Shown here in pieces: positions 1-9,176 of a stretch of 34,660 nucleotides of DNA. Numbering within the stretch: the stretch's first letter is position 1; every line of letters starts with the position of its first letter. Origin of the DNA: Planctomycetota bacterium. GTDB taxonomy: Bacteria; Planctomycetota; UBA1135; GCA-002686595. The stretch lies in assembly GCA_029259605.1 (NCBI GenBank), contig JAJDEV010000025.1, forward strand, positions 1 through 34,660, written 5' to 3'. Both the position numbers and the translations under genes were made by a program. The notes beneath the pieces are model-generated. The model saw only the letters and a program-made list of their open reading frames with translations. It had not been told where the DNA came from and searched no databases.

Positions 1-457
1 GCCGTCCTCCACTCCGGCTTGGCCCCCGCAAGCCTCGCCGAATCCACCGATTCGCCTACGTTTCCGGAGACCAACCCGGAGCGGATGCCGACGCTCTGCG
101 GGCGAAGCACTTTCGCCACAGCCTGCTAGGCGAGAGAAGTCGCGCGGTTTCGATAGGGATGTCCGGACGGGAGGCCCCGACCCCTCTCGTGCCCTACTCG
201 TCCTTCCGACCAACCCCGCCGAGCCGACGCGTCGAGTTCTGCGACGGCCGGCAGGGTCTTGGACGGGAAACACGCGATCGATTGGTGCGCGACATCGACG
301 CAAAGAGCCAATGCCGCCGCCTCCTGAACGGCGGCGCCCACGGGATCCACGTCCAGGCGGCGATCGAGGAGATCCAGAGCGCGGGCGTTGCCGTGCGCCG
401 CGGGACTTGCGCCTCACGCTCCGAGCGTTGCGGTCGTATCGTCGCCCCGTCCCGGAG
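1..457. other. Gene-free left end with four consecutive short hairpins
   Basis: I can support no gene here. The first 120 bases hold four perfect inverted repeats in series: GGCTTG/CAAGCC (16-21/29-34), CGAATC/GATTCG (39-44/49-54), TCCGG/CCGGA (63-67/76-80) and GGCGAA/TTCGCC (101-106/112-117). A plus-strand frame open from base 1 ends at TAG 127-129 and could be the tail of an upstream gene, but it resembles nothing I recognise. Bases 130-457 show no clear promoter, RNA gene or conserved protein; they presumably contain the leader of the gene that follows. Confidence 0.4.
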
Positions 458-2926
458 GTGCCGCCCCTGTCGTCGAGTTCCAAAGCCTGCCTCGTTCTCG
501 TTTTCGCGATCGCGGTCGTGGTGTGGACGTTTTCGGGCGCGTCGCGGCGTGGTGGGGCGGAGGTTGCGCCGCGGGTTGCGGCCGATGTTGCCGTGGTTCC
601 GGCGCCGCCTTCGGGGGCGCGAGCGGAGGCGTCCTCCGCGCAGGCGGGGGACGGGAACGGTGGGGCGCGTGCGCCGCGTGCGGAGCGTTCGGCGTCGAGC
701 GTGCTCCGCGGACGCTGCGTCGATCGTGCGGGTGAGGCGGTCGGCGGTGCTCGGGTGGGGCTCGTACCGTCGAGCGCGGGCGTCGTCGAGGTGATGAGCG
801 ATGCGGACGGGCGCTTCGCCTTTCGCGGCCTCGATCCCGATCCGACGTACGTGCTGTGCGCCTTCGCGCCGGCGCGCGCGTCGGTGTGGCGCCAGGCTCG
901 GACGGGTGAGGACGTGCGCCTCGTCCTCGACGCGCGCAGCTCGGTGGAAGGGACGGTCGTCGAGGCGGAGACGGGGGCGCCGGTCGCGGGCGCGGTGGTT
1001 CGATCGGATGGCGGGGACGCGCCGCGCGAGAGTCGGTTGAACGCGTGGCTGCGCGCGCGCTTGCCGGAGCCGGTGCAAACGACGGGCGCGGACGGCGCGT
1101 TCGGGTTCTCCGGACTTCGCGGGCGCGTGACGATCGCCGTGCAGTCTGCGCAGCACCGACTCGTGCACCGCATCGTGCACGTCGCGAACACGACCGAGCC
1201 GCTGCGCATCGAGCTGCATCGGGGCAGAGACCTGGTCTTCGAGATCGTCGATGGGGAGACGGGCGCGCCGCTCTCCGACGCGACGATCGCGTTCCCCGCC
1301 CTGGGCGACGGCGCGGAGCCGATCTTGCGCGCCGACGCAGCGGGGCGCGTCGTCTGGGTCGCGCGCACGGCCGACGCGGAGTCGAAGAACGCGCAGTACC
1401 AATGGTTGCGCGCCCAAGCGCCGGGCTACGCCGACCTCAGCGTCAGCCTCGATTGGGCCGCGGACGCGAACGAGACCGCGCGCATCGAGATGCTGCGCGG
1501 CGCGACGCTGAGCGGAACGATCCTCGCGCCCGATGGCGCCCCGCGCGCGAACGCCGTGGTCGACCTGCGTCCGGTCTTCGCGCCGACGATCGATTCCGAC
1601 GTGCCCCAGTGGCAGAAGGTCGACAGCGTCGCGCAGTGGCGGAGCATGCGTTCCGGAGCGCAGGGCGAGTACCGCTTCGACGAACTGCCCGTCGGCGACT
1701 GGACGCTCGCCGCGACCCACGGTCACGAGCGCGTGCCCGCGCCGGTCGCGCTGCGCACGTCGGAGCCGGGCGAGTCCGTGCGGTACAACGTGCAGCTCGT
1801 CGACGGTGCGGCCATCGAGGGGCGCGTGACGCGCGACGGGAAGCCGGTCGCGGCAGACCTCGTCGCGCTCGGCCCAGGGAACGACCGCCGCAACGGACGC
1901 GCGGATGCGGGGGGCGCCTTTCGGCTCGAGGGGCTCGCGCCGGGGGATTGGCGCGTCGCGTTCGCGCACGGCGGAAGCATCGACGTGAAGGCGCTCGAGC
2001 GCACGGACCCGCGCACCTTGGCGGCGGGGGAAACAATCGAGTGGGACTGCGAGCTCGCGCCGAGCGGCATGGCGGCGATCGCCGGCTTCGCGACGTTCTC
2101 GAACGGCGAACCCGTCCGCGGCGTGGGCGTTTCCGCCACCGGTCCGGCCGGCGTCGTGCGTTTGCGAGCGTCGACGATGACCGGCGACGACGGCGGCTTT
2201 CGCTTCGAAGTGCCGAACGACGCCGAGGCGCTGTGGACCGTGCACTGCTCGGTCCGCGTCGCGTCCGCGTCGGCGCACGACGTGCGGCCGTCCGACGAAG
2301 GCGTGTTGCTGACGCTCCCGACGCTCCAGCGCATCGGCGTGCGCGTCGTCGAAGGGGACGGGGGCGCCGAGCTGGAGCTCGAGCAGCTCGAGTGGCGGCG
2401 CGTCGGTGAGACGGACTGGAAGCGCGTCGCGACCGTGCTCGACGAAGACGGCGGGCGCCGCGCCGAACTGCCGATCGGGCACCTCGACCTGCGCGCGTCG
2501 GTCGCGGGGCGCGAGTTCTTTCCGGGCGAGCTCGCCGTCGACGTGCTCGAGGGCGCGGACCAGGTGCTGACGTTCGCGCTCGAGCGCGGCATCGTGCTGA
2601 CGCTCCACGCGGCGTCGAGCGAGGGCGTGCCCGGCGTTCCGTTCGATTGGTTGCCCTACCTGCGGGTGGCGGACGTCGAGTCGATGTACTGGAGGGGCAA
2701 CCCGGCGCTCGAGTACGGACCGCTGCGACCCGGCGAGTACGAGCTGGTCGGATCGCACGCGGCGTACACGTTCGAACCCTCGCGACTCGAACTCTCGTCC
2801 GCGCTCCGCCAGCGCATCGACGTCACGTGGCACATCGTCGATCCGGTCGCGTTCCAGGCCCTCGCCGACAAGCAAGAGAAGATGCGGGAGCGCGTCCGCG
2901 CGGGCCAGATCTCGGCCTACTACTGA
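458..2926 (+). CDS. Membrane-anchored carboxypeptidase-regulatory-like repeat protein
   Basis: An 822-residue protein with an N-terminal signal anchor (hydrophobic run at about residues 10-27) followed by a long extracytoplasmic region. At least four segments have the carboxypeptidase regulatory-like pattern: beta-strand, G-x-V/I, D/G-x-P-x-x-x-A-x-V, then a D/G-A-x-G-x-F/Y-x-F/L-x-x-L strand pair (for example SDADGRFAFRGLDP, TGADGAFGFSGLRG, SGAQGEYRFDELPVG and RADAGGAFRLEGLAPGDW). These are binding or structural beta-sandwich modules, and no peptidase domain is present. GTG 458 is chosen because the frame upstream, back to ATG 311, encodes only Arg/Pro-rich sequence and the hydrophobic anchor follows GTG 458 directly. 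GGAG overlaps this start, so it is not certain. The gene converges on the next one with 15 bases between stop codons. Its function is unknown; a role at the envelope is inferred. Confidence 0.8.
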   Translation: MPPLSSSSKACLVLVFAIAVVVWTFSGASRRGGAEVAPRVAADVAVVPAPPSGARAEASSAQAGDGNGGARAPRAERSASSVLRGRCVDRAGEAVGGARVGLVPSSAGVVEVMSDADGRFAFRGLDPDPTYVLCAFAPARASVWRQARTGEDVRLVLDARSSVEGTVVEAETGAPVAGAVVRSDGGDAPRESRLNAWLRARLPEPVQTTGADGAFGFSGLRGRVTIAVQSAQHRLVHRIVHVANTTEPLRIELHRGRDLVFEIVDGETGAPLSDATIAFPALGDGAEPILRADAAGRVVWVARTADAESKNAQYQWLRAQAPGYADLSVSLDWAADANETARIEMLRGATLSGTILAPDGAPRANAVVDLRPVFAPTIDSDVPQWQKVDSVAQWRSMRSGAQGEYRFDELPVGDWTLAATHGHERVPAPVALRTSEPGESVRYNVQLVDGAAIEGRVTRDGKPVAADLVALGPGNDRRNGRADAGGAFRLEGLAPGDWRVAFAHGGSIDVKALERTDPRTLAAGETIEWDCELAPSGMAAIAGFATFSNGEPVRGVGVSATGPAGVVRLRASTMTGDDGGFRFEVPNDAEALWTVHCSVRVASASAHDVRPSDEGVLLTLPTLQRIGVRVVEGDGGAELELEQLEWRRVGETDWKRVATVLDEDGGRRAELPIGHLDLRASVAGREFFPGELAVDVLEGADQVLTFALERGIVLTLHAASSEGVPGVPFDWLPYLRVADVESMYWRGNPALEYGPLRPGEYELVGSHAAYTFEPSRLELSSALRQRIDVTWHIVDPVAFQALADKQEKMRERVRAGQISAYY

Positions 2927-2941
2927 GCGCGACCGCGCCGT

Positions 2942-4198
2942 TCAGTCTCCGCGCCGCTCGAGCCGAATCGTCTTGCCGCGCGGACAGATCGCGATCTCGC
3001 GCGTCGGATCGGCGCGGAAGCGCGCGACCTCGTCCCGCCAGCGGTGCTCCTCGTGCCCTTGGCAACGCGAGCCTTCCCAATAATCGCGTGAGCTCGCGCG
3101 CACGCAGGCGAGCGCGAGCATGACGAGCAGCGCGGCGGACAGGATGCGGCGCGCCCGGAAGTCGATGCACTGGATGACGAACAGCGCGACCGCGACGGAC
3201 GGCACGATCGCGTAGCGCCCGACCGGGCGGCCGTCGTACGCGGTGAACGAGACGCACGCGGCGACGCAGAAGTAGGCGAGCAGCGTGAAGCACCGCGGGT
3301 CGCGCCAACGCAGTCGCCTCTCGGTCCGGTCCCACAGGACGAACGCGGCGAGCGCGAGGAAGGCGACGAGGAAGAGGTAGAGCGCCGGCAGCGGGAGGCT
3401 CTTCGCGAGCGCTTGCACACGGATGCCGGTGAGCGGCAACGCGATGTGGCTCGTCGCCCACAACGCGATCGTTTCGGAGAGCTCGCCGTGCGCGCGGCGT
3501 GGATCCGACGCGCCGAACTGGATCGACGCGATCCAGAAGCCGCCTTGCACGACGAGCGTGCCCGTCACGACGGCCGCTTCGATCCACGCGTCGCGCACGC
3601 GCTGCGCGAAGGCGCGGTACACGAACACGGGCCATAGGAACACGACGTAGACGCCGGTCAGACCGCCGAGCGCGAGGATCGCGCGATAGCCCCAACGCCG
3701 CAGCGTCCCGCGCGCCTCGTCGTCGAGCAGGATGAGCAGCGCCGCGATGCCGAGGTGCACCTGCGCGTGCAGCGATGCCATCCACGCCTGCACCATCATC
3801 GTCGGCAGGAAGAGCAGCGCCAGGCTCGCGGTCACGCGGCGCACGGGCGACGCGACGAACGAACCGCGCCCGAAGGCCAGGATCGCGAACGGGATCAGCT
3901 GCACGAGGAACGAGAGGTACGTCGCGCACGCGGGCGCGAACTCGAGCGGCAGCAAAACACCGAGCGAGCACGCGAGGTTCGGCACGAGGTTGAAGTAGCC
4001 GACCGGCCAGTGCATCACGACGAGTGAGCGCGGGAAGCCGACCTCGTACGCGAAGCGGAAGTACTTGCCCTCCTCGGCGAAGAAGCGCGGGGAGAGGAGC
4101 AGCTCGGGCGTGCGCGCGAAGACGAGCGCGGCGCACGTCGCGAACAGGAGGACGCGCCACCAACGGCCGCCGCGGTGCGCTTCGATTCGCTCGCTCAC
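2942..4198 (-). CDS. Multi-pass membrane protein, GT-C glycosyltransferase-like
   Basis: A 418-residue polytopic membrane protein. It begins with a basic N terminus and a first membrane helix (about residues 14-28), then an exported loop with the acidic pattern RFFAEEGKYF (about 38-47), then many hydrophobic helices, and ends in a soluble basic tail. A first outer loop carrying acidic residues is typical of GT-C fold glycosyltransferases, which use polyprenyl-phosphate sugars at the outer face. I infer that class but cannot name a family. The start is GTG 4198. The TGA of the upstream gene overlaps it as GTGA, which implies translational coupling with the AftB-like gene. An intimate pairing suggests the two proteins act together in building an envelope glycan. 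An unrelated polytopic protein remains possible. Confidence 0.75.
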   Translation of the reverse strand: MSERIEAHRGGRWWRVLLFATCAALVFARTPELLLSPRFFAEEGKYFRFAYEVGFPRSLVVMHWPVGYFNLVPNLACSLGVLLPLEFAPACATYLSFLVQLIPFAILAFGRGSFVASPVRRVTASLALLFLPTMMVQAWMASLHAQVHLGIAALLILLDDEARGTLRRWGYRAILALGGLTGVYVVFLWPVFVYRAFAQRVRDAWIEAAVVTGTLVVQGGFWIASIQFGASDPRRAHGELSETIALWATSHIALPLTGIRVQALAKSLPLPALYLFLVAFLALAAFVLWDRTERRLRWRDPRCFTLLAYFCVAACVSFTAYDGRPVGRYAIVPSVAVALFVIQCIDFRARRILSAALLVMLALACVRASSRDYWEGSRCQGHEEHRWRDEVARFRADPTREIAICPRGKTIRLERRGD

Positions 4199-5781
4199 TG
4201 ACGGCCCTCGGTCCGTGCGACGTACGCGTCGAGCAGGGGGTCGAGCTGTCCCGTGTTCAGCTCCCAGATCGCGCGCCAGCGCTCGCCGTCGAACAGATCG
4301 CCGCGCGTGACGAGCGACAGGCGGTCGTAGTAGCGCGCGAGGTCCGGATCGACGATGCGGTTCTCGCCGAACTGGCGCGTCTCGGTGTACCCGTCCGGAA
4401 CCGCGCGCGTGAAGTGCCCGATGCGCCAGCGCTCCGGGTCGATCGTCGGGAGGCGCGCGAGCAATGGATCGGAGAGCGCGAGCTTGTCGATCAGGATCGC
4501 CTCGCTCGCGCGGAAGCCCGCGAACCCGATCGGGCCGCCGACCGCGGGCGCGTGCGACGAACCGGCGCGCTCGCGCAGCTTGTCGCCCGCCCGCGAGCGC
4601 ACATGGTTTTCCACCGTCTTGGATCGATCCGCGCGCAGGAGCCCGGTCGTGTGGTAGTAGAACGAGCGCTCGTCGCAAATGCCCCAATAGAGCCCACCCC
4701 AGGGCTCGTACTGCAGATCGGGGCCCTGGCGCCAGGTCGAGAGGGGCGACAGGCTTCCGTTCAACACGAACAGCAACGCCGGGATCGCGATCGCACGCGG
4801 CGTCGAGAACGTGCGCGAGCGAGCGACGACGAGCGCGGCGAGCGCGACCGGCGCCGACAGGAAGCGCCCGACCATGAAGTCGCCGCCGACGCGCACGATG
4901 AAGAGCAGCGCGAGAACGAGCGCGATGCTCGCGGGCAACAGCTCGCGCTCGCGCACACCGACGACGATCGCGAGGCCGATCAGGATCGCGGACGGCGAAT
5001 CGACGAGCGAACTCATCGCGACGTAACGCGCGCCCTGCAGCGCGTACAGCCAACCCGAGATCCCGGTGTTCAGCTTCGCGTAGGCCGTGTTCGGAACGGG
5101 GAAGCCGTAGTAGACGACGGAGAAGAGCTCCCACAGCACGAGCGGCGCGAAGCCGATCGCGACCGCGCCGACGAGCCTCCACGCGCCGCAGCTCGCGCGC
5201 GCGCGCAGGAAGCTCGCGACACACGCCGGCGCGACGAGGAAGAGCGCGTCTTGCCGGTTCAGCACCGCGAGGCACGCGAGCAGCGACACGAAGAGCAATT
5301 GCCGCCGTCCGGGCGCGCGCTTCCAAAGCACGCCCCACGTCAAGAGCACGAGCACGTGCGTGAGCGCGTTCTCGAGCCCGGACGTCGAGAACTCGACGAA
5401 CGCCTTCGAAGCCGTGAGCCCGAGCACCGCGATGAGCACCGCCCACGGCGCGCGCCCGCGCGGGGCGACGAAGAGGACGAGAAACACCGCCGCGAGCCCG
5501 AGGCACAGAAAGGTCACCGTGTAGAACGCCTCGCCCGTGATCGCGAAGGCGACCGTGAGCACACCCATCCAAAGCGGATGCGTGAACGCTTGCACGCGCT
5601 CATCGACGTTCCAAACCGGCCCGTACCCCTCGACCACGTTCTTCGCCGACCGCAGCGTGATGTACGCGTCGTCGCTCAACCACGCCGCGCGCACGATCGC
5701 GACCATGCAGAGCGCGGCGAGCACGTAGGTCAGCGCCCGAACGGGTCCGTCGCGCGTTGCACTGGGATCGCTGGAAACCAT
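4195..5781 (-). CDS. AftB-like GT-C membrane glycosyltransferase
   Basis: A 528-residue membrane protein. An N-terminal helix is followed by the conserved loop WLSDDAYITLRSAKNVVEG (about residues 35-53) and then GPVWNVDERVQAFTHPLW. This DDAYIT...GxVWN...ERVQ.FTHPLW signature is what I associate with the AftB-type arabinofuranosyltransferase family of GT-C enzymes, where the Asp pair is catalytic. About ten further hydrophobic segments follow, and then a soluble C-terminal domain of about 170 residues. Outside mycobacteria the sugar transferred cannot be read from sequence, so only 'polyprenyl-phosphate sugar transferase' is justified. ATG 5781 is chosen; GTG 5817 in the same frame would add 12 residues and overlap the upstream gene by 8 bases. 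The 3' end overlaps the next gene by GTGA. Confidence 0.78.
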   Translation of the reverse strand: MVSSDPSATRDGPVRALTYVLAALCMVAIVRAAWLSDDAYITLRSAKNVVEGYGPVWNVDERVQAFTHPLWMGVLTVAFAITGEAFYTVTFLCLGLAAVFLVLFVAPRGRAPWAVLIAVLGLTASKAFVEFSTSGLENALTHVLVLLTWGVLWKRAPGRRQLLFVSLLACLAVLNRQDALFLVAPACVASFLRARASCGAWRLVGAVAIGFAPLVLWELFSVVYYGFPVPNTAYAKLNTGISGWLYALQGARYVAMSSLVDSPSAILIGLAIVVGVRERELLPASIALVLALLFIVRVGGDFMVGRFLSAPVALAALVVARSRTFSTPRAIAIPALLFVLNGSLSPLSTWRQGPDLQYEPWGGLYWGICDERSFYYHTTGLLRADRSKTVENHVRSRAGDKLRERAGSSHAPAVGGPIGFAGFRASEAILIDKLALSDPLLARLPTIDPERWRIGHFTRAVPDGYTETRQFGENRIVDPDLARYYDRLSLVTRGDLFDGERWRAIWELNTGQLDPLLDAYVARTEGRQ

Positions 5782-5809
5782 GCGAGGCCGAAGGATAACC
5801 CGCTCGGCC

Positions 5810-7729
5810 TCACTCACCGCCCAGGACTACGAGGCGATCGCGCAAGTCAGTCTCACCGAGCTTCCACTCCGCGGCCGGCACGTTGCCGTTCCGGTCGAAG
5901 GTCGCGCGGTAGGTCCCGGGTGCGAGGCCTGCGAACGCGAAGTCCGAGCCGTAGAAGTGCGTCTTCGCCTCCAGGCGTTCCCACGCGCCGGTCGTGCGCA
6001 TCCAGAGGTGGAGCGGAGTCCGTTGCGGGTTCCCGGTCGGGCCCTCGATGCGTCCGGCGATCGTGCGGCCGGGCGCGAGTTCGGCGTCGATGACGAGCGG
6101 CGCGAGGTCGTCTTCGATGCGGACGTTCTCGATGAGGAGCGGCGCGTTCTGGTCGGACATCACGCGCAGGTCGTAGACGCCGACGGGGAGCCTCGCCTGT
6201 GCGGTCCGCAACGGATCCCCATGCGACGACAAGTTGCGCGCGTCGTAGTACACGATCCGGTCCCAGGGCGAGGTCGAACCGGCGGGCCGTTGCTCGACGC
6301 TGTAGTAGGCGAGCGGGTAGTCGGCTTCGACGATGCGACCGGGCAACGGATCGAGTTTGGCCTCGAGCGTTTGGCCGTCCTCGAGCTCGAACGCGCGCTC
6401 CCACGGACGGTAGCCGATCAGCTCGAGGCGCACGGTCCAGCGGCCGGCGGAGATCGGCGGCAGTTCGAGCAACGGAGTCTCGGACCAGCGGAACGAGTAG
6501 AGTGATACTCCGCCGCGCCAGTACGTGGTCGCTCCGGTCGCGCGCCCGACGCGAACCCGCCGGGTCTGCACGGTGACGCCGTCGTCCGAGGTCGCGGTGA
6601 GCGTGCCCTCGACGACGGGTGCGCCCGGCGGCACATCGACCGACATCGTGACGGCGATGTCCCCGTGGATGACGTAGTGGAAGTCGGTGACGTCGCGCTC
6701 GACGTCGATGAACAGGCTGCGCTCCACGCGCCGCTTTCGCCTGCCGGGGAGCTTGGCTTCCAAGCGGAGCGGGTAGGTCTGCCGCCGCAGGTTGGTCACG
6801 CGGAACGTCCCGTCGGATGTCCAACCGGAGTCGTCTCCACGCTCGGCACGCTCGAGCGACACGTAGAACGACGGCGCCTCGGTCTCGAAGTCCGCTTCGA
6901 TGCGGCCGGCGAAGACGAAGCCCTGCTCGAGGACGAGGTGCGCGTCGTGCACGGACTCGCGCAGGTCGAACTCGAACGTGGCGAGCGCGAGCTCGGGCGA
7001 CTCGGCGCGCACGCGATAGAAGCCCGGAGACAGACCCGTGAAGCGGAACGAGTCGTCGTCGGTGAGCTTCAACGCACGGACGTTGCCGGTCGAGTAGAGG
7101 ATCGAGTTGCTCGACGAACGACCCTGCTCCAAGCCGAGTCGCACCGTGCTCGGCCGCGGGCGCTCGACGCTCCCGCTCAGCTCAAGAAAGCCCTCGAGCT
7201 GGAAGTCACACACACGATCCCCGCGCAACTCGAGGTCGACTTCCTGTTCCGGCTTCGAACTCGCGGTGTAGATCCCGATGCCGTAGTAGCCCGGCGCGAT
7301 GCCGTCGAACGCGTACGTCCCGTCGGATTCGACCCGCATGCTGCGGTACCGTTCGTCGCGATCGAGTGCCTTCAGGGCGCGCCACCCCTCGTCGCTCTCG
7401 AGCGTGGGATCCCGCCGCGCGTTGAGGACCACCGTCGTGTGGGCGACGGGGTTCCCACGCAGGTCGCGCACGGTGCCCGTGATGCGAAAGCGCGGTGCTT
7501 CGGGCAGGACCTCGGCGCTCGGAACCGTTGCGATCTGCGCGACGCGTTCCGCGGCCTCGCCGACGGGCTCGTCCGTCTCGGCGACGGTCGGGAGCTCGAC
7601 GGTCGTCGTGCCGATCGGCGTCGGCTGGTCGGAAACCCGCCGCTCGCCCTCCGATGCACGCGTGACGAACCACGCGCCCAGAAGCACGGCGACGAGCACC
7701 AAAACGAACAGCGTGGAGCGATGCTTCAC
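5810..7729 (-). CDS. Membrane-anchored carboxypeptidase-regulatory-like repeat protein
   Basis: A 639-residue protein with the same plan as the gene at 458-2926. A short basic N terminus and a hydrophobic anchor (LFVLVLVAVLLGAWFV, about residues 7-22) are followed by an acidic, Thr/Pro-rich linker and a series of beta-rich modules such as ITGTVRDLRGNPVAHTTVVL...YAFDGIAPGYYGIGI (from about residue 82), FRFTGLSPGFYRVRA and FAFAGLAPGTYRA near the C terminus. No catalytic motif is visible. The start is GTG 7729, set by the anchor; no Shine-Dalgarno is seen. It lies directly upstream of the two GT-C-like genes on the same strand, with a 28-base gap or an 8-base overlap depending on the start of the next gene, so it is probably their operon leader. 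Its role is unknown; it may be an envelope scaffold or sensor. Confidence 0.82.
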   Translation of the reverse strand: MKHRSTLFVLVLVAVLLGAWFVTRASEGERRVSDQPTPIGTTTVELPTVAETDEPVGEAAERVAQIATVPSAEVLPEAPRFRITGTVRDLRGNPVAHTTVVLNARRDPTLESDEGWRALKALDRDERYRSMRVESDGTYAFDGIAPGYYGIGIYTASSKPEQEVDLELRGDRVCDFQLEGFLELSGSVERPRPSTVRLGLEQGRSSSNSILYSTGNVRALKLTDDDSFRFTGLSPGFYRVRAESPELALATFEFDLRESVHDAHLVLEQGFVFAGRIEADFETEAPSFYVSLERAERGDDSGWTSDGTFRVTNLRRQTYPLRLEAKLPGRRKRRVERSLFIDVERDVTDFHYVIHGDIAVTMSVDVPPGAPVVEGTLTATSDDGVTVQTRRVRVGRATGATTYWRGGVSLYSFRWSETPLLELPPISAGRWTVRLELIGYRPWERAFELEDGQTLEAKLDPLPGRIVEADYPLAYYSVEQRPAGSTSPWDRIVYYDARNLSSHGDPLRTAQARLPVGVYDLRVMSDQNAPLLIENVRIEDDLAPLVIDAELAPGRTIAGRIEGPTGNPQRTPLHLWMRTTGAWERLEAKTHFYGSDFAFAGLAPGTYRATFDRNGNVPAAEWKLGETDLRDRLVVLGGE

Positions 7730-7782
7730 GCTGCAAGTCTACGCGAGAGGACGCGGCTTCGGTTGCGGCTCGACCGCCGCCC

Positions 7783-8937
7783 CTACTGCAACACCGGCAG
7801 CGACTTGTGCTCTTTGATCGCGACGCGTTGTGCGAAGCGGCCCGCGACCTTGTCGAACTCCTTGGCGATGATCGAGTCCGGGTCCGTGACCGTCACCGGG
7901 TCGCCGCCGTCGCCGCCGGCTCGCACCGCGGGGTTCAAGGGGAGGCGGCCAATGACGGGGAAGGAGTACTTCTCGGCCAGGCGGTCCGCGGCGCCCGCGC
8001 CGAAGACGTGCGCGACGGTGGCGAACGTGCCGCCCTCGCCGATCTCGATGTGCTGGACGCCGGCGCCGGTGTCGATGCTCATCTTCGTGCCGGCCGAGGC
8101 GCCCGGGATCGTGCCCGAGATCGCGTAGCCCGCCATGTTCTCGACGATGCCGAGGATCTCGACGTTGACCTGCTTGAACATCGCGATCGATTTGGCGACG
8201 TCGTAGGCGGACACGGCCTGCGGAGTCGTGACGAGCACGCCGCCCGACAGCGGAACCAGCTGTGCGAGCGAGAGCTGCGCGTCGCCCGTGCCCGGCGGCA
8301 TGTCGACGAGCAGGTAGTCGAGCTCGCCCCACTCGACGTCGCCGAGGAACTGCTCGATGAGCTTGTGCACCATCGGCCCGCGCCACACGACCGGCTTGTC
8401 GTCGGCGAGCAGGTAGCCGATCGACATGGTCTTCACGCCGTGGCGTTCTTTCGGGATGAGCTTGCGGCCGACGGCCTCGGGCTCGCCGGTGAGGCCCATC
8501 ATCATCGGGATGTCGGGTCCGTAGACGTCGCAGTCGAGGATGCCGACCTTGGCGCCGGTCTTGGCGAGCGCGACGGCGAGGTTCACGGTGACGGTGCTCT
8601 TGCCGACGCCGCCCTTGCCGCTCGACACGGCGATGATGTGGCGGATGTTCGGCGCGATCTCGCGCGCCGGTCCGCTCTGTCCCTTGACGACCGCGGTCAT
8701 CTCGATCGCGACGTCCGTGACGCCGGGCAGCGCGCGGATCTTCCCCTCGGCCTCGGCCTTCATCTGATCCTTCACCGGACAGGCGGGCGTCGTGAGGTTG
8801 ATCGTGACGTCGACTTCACCTTTCGCGGACACCTCGCACTTCGTGATGAAGTTCAGGGTGACGATGTCCTGGTGGAGGTCGGGGTCTTGGACTTGGCGCA
8901 GGGCGCCGAGGACGTCTTCCTTGGTCGGAGCACTCAC
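7783..8937 (-). CDS. mrp: Mrp/ApbC-type iron-sulfur carrier P-loop ATPase
   Basis: A 384-residue cytoplasmic protein. The N-terminal MIP18/DUF59 domain (about residues 4-80) carries its conserved cysteine in TTPACPVKDQM (C53). The deviant Walker A motif of the Mrp/MinD class is GKGGVGKST (107-115), followed by ILDCDVYGPDIPMMMG and the Walker B region DYLLVDMPPGTGDAQLS. Family members carry and transfer 4Fe-4S clusters. Oddly, the C-terminal CPxC pair that normally follows ENM is absent: the segment after VENMAGY has no cysteine and is enlarged (see findings). GTG 8937 is chosen because AGGTGA lies 9 bases upstream and the DUF59 domain begins directly after it; the open frame continues upstream but has no such support. 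It is transcribed divergently from the next gene. Confidence 0.93.
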   Translation of the reverse strand: MSAPTKEDVLGALRQVQDPDLHQDIVTLNFITKCEVSAKGEVDVTINLTTPACPVKDQMKAEAEGKIRALPGVTDVAIEMTAVVKGQSGPAREIAPNIRHIIAVSSGKGGVGKSTVTVNLAVALAKTGAKVGILDCDVYGPDIPMMMGLTGEPEAVGRKLIPKERHGVKTMSIGYLLADDKPVVWRGPMVHKLIEQFLGDVEWGELDYLLVDMPPGTGDAQLSLAQLVPLSGGVLVTTPQAVSAYDVAKSIAMFKQVNVEILGIVENMAGYAISGTIPGASAGTKMSIDTGAGVQHIEIGEGGTFATVAHVFGAGAADRLAEKYSFPVIGRLPLNPAVRAGGDGGDPVTVTDPDSIIAKEFDKVAGRFAQRVAIKEHKSLPVLQ

Positions 8938-9019
8938 GGGTTCACCTCGTGGGCCGGCGTCGCCGGCGGGATACGGGAGGGGGCCGAAACGCGGGTTTGC
9001 GCGCCGTTTCGGGGCAACC

Positions 9020-9047
9020 ACTTTAAACGAGGGCGAGGCGCGTGCAA
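9020..9047 (-). promoter_or_regulatory. Candidate sigma-70-type promoter for mrp
   Basis: On the reverse strand TTGCAC (9042-9047) and TAAAGT (9020-9025) are separated by 16 bases. The -10 matches the consensus at four of six positions. It sits about 80 bases upstream of the GTG start of mrp in an otherwise GC-rich intergenic region. This is a visual match only. Confidence 0.35.
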
Positions 9048-9176
9048 GGGCTGCACGCGATCCGCGCTGCGGTTTGTCCATGCGGCGGCCGATTGTCGCG
9101 TGTTTGCTGCAGGGATCGCGCGAGCGGCGTCGTCCAGGTGCGCGAACCGCAGGCTTCGAACCAGAGAGGAATCTCC

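Noticed and set aside
126..350. Possible 74-residue reverse-strand gene at the left end
   Set aside because: No family, no Shine-Dalgarno of note, and similar random frames are open on the other strand.
194..2875. Very long reverse-strand open frame opposite the first repeat-protein gene
   Set aside because: Arg/His-rich composition, no domain pattern, and an exact antisense of a gene with clear anchor and repeats; typical of GC-rich third-position effects.
8938..9081. Longer N terminus for Mrp
   Set aside because: The extension is Arg/Pro-rich, and GTG 8937 has a good ribosome site and directly precedes the DUF59 domain.
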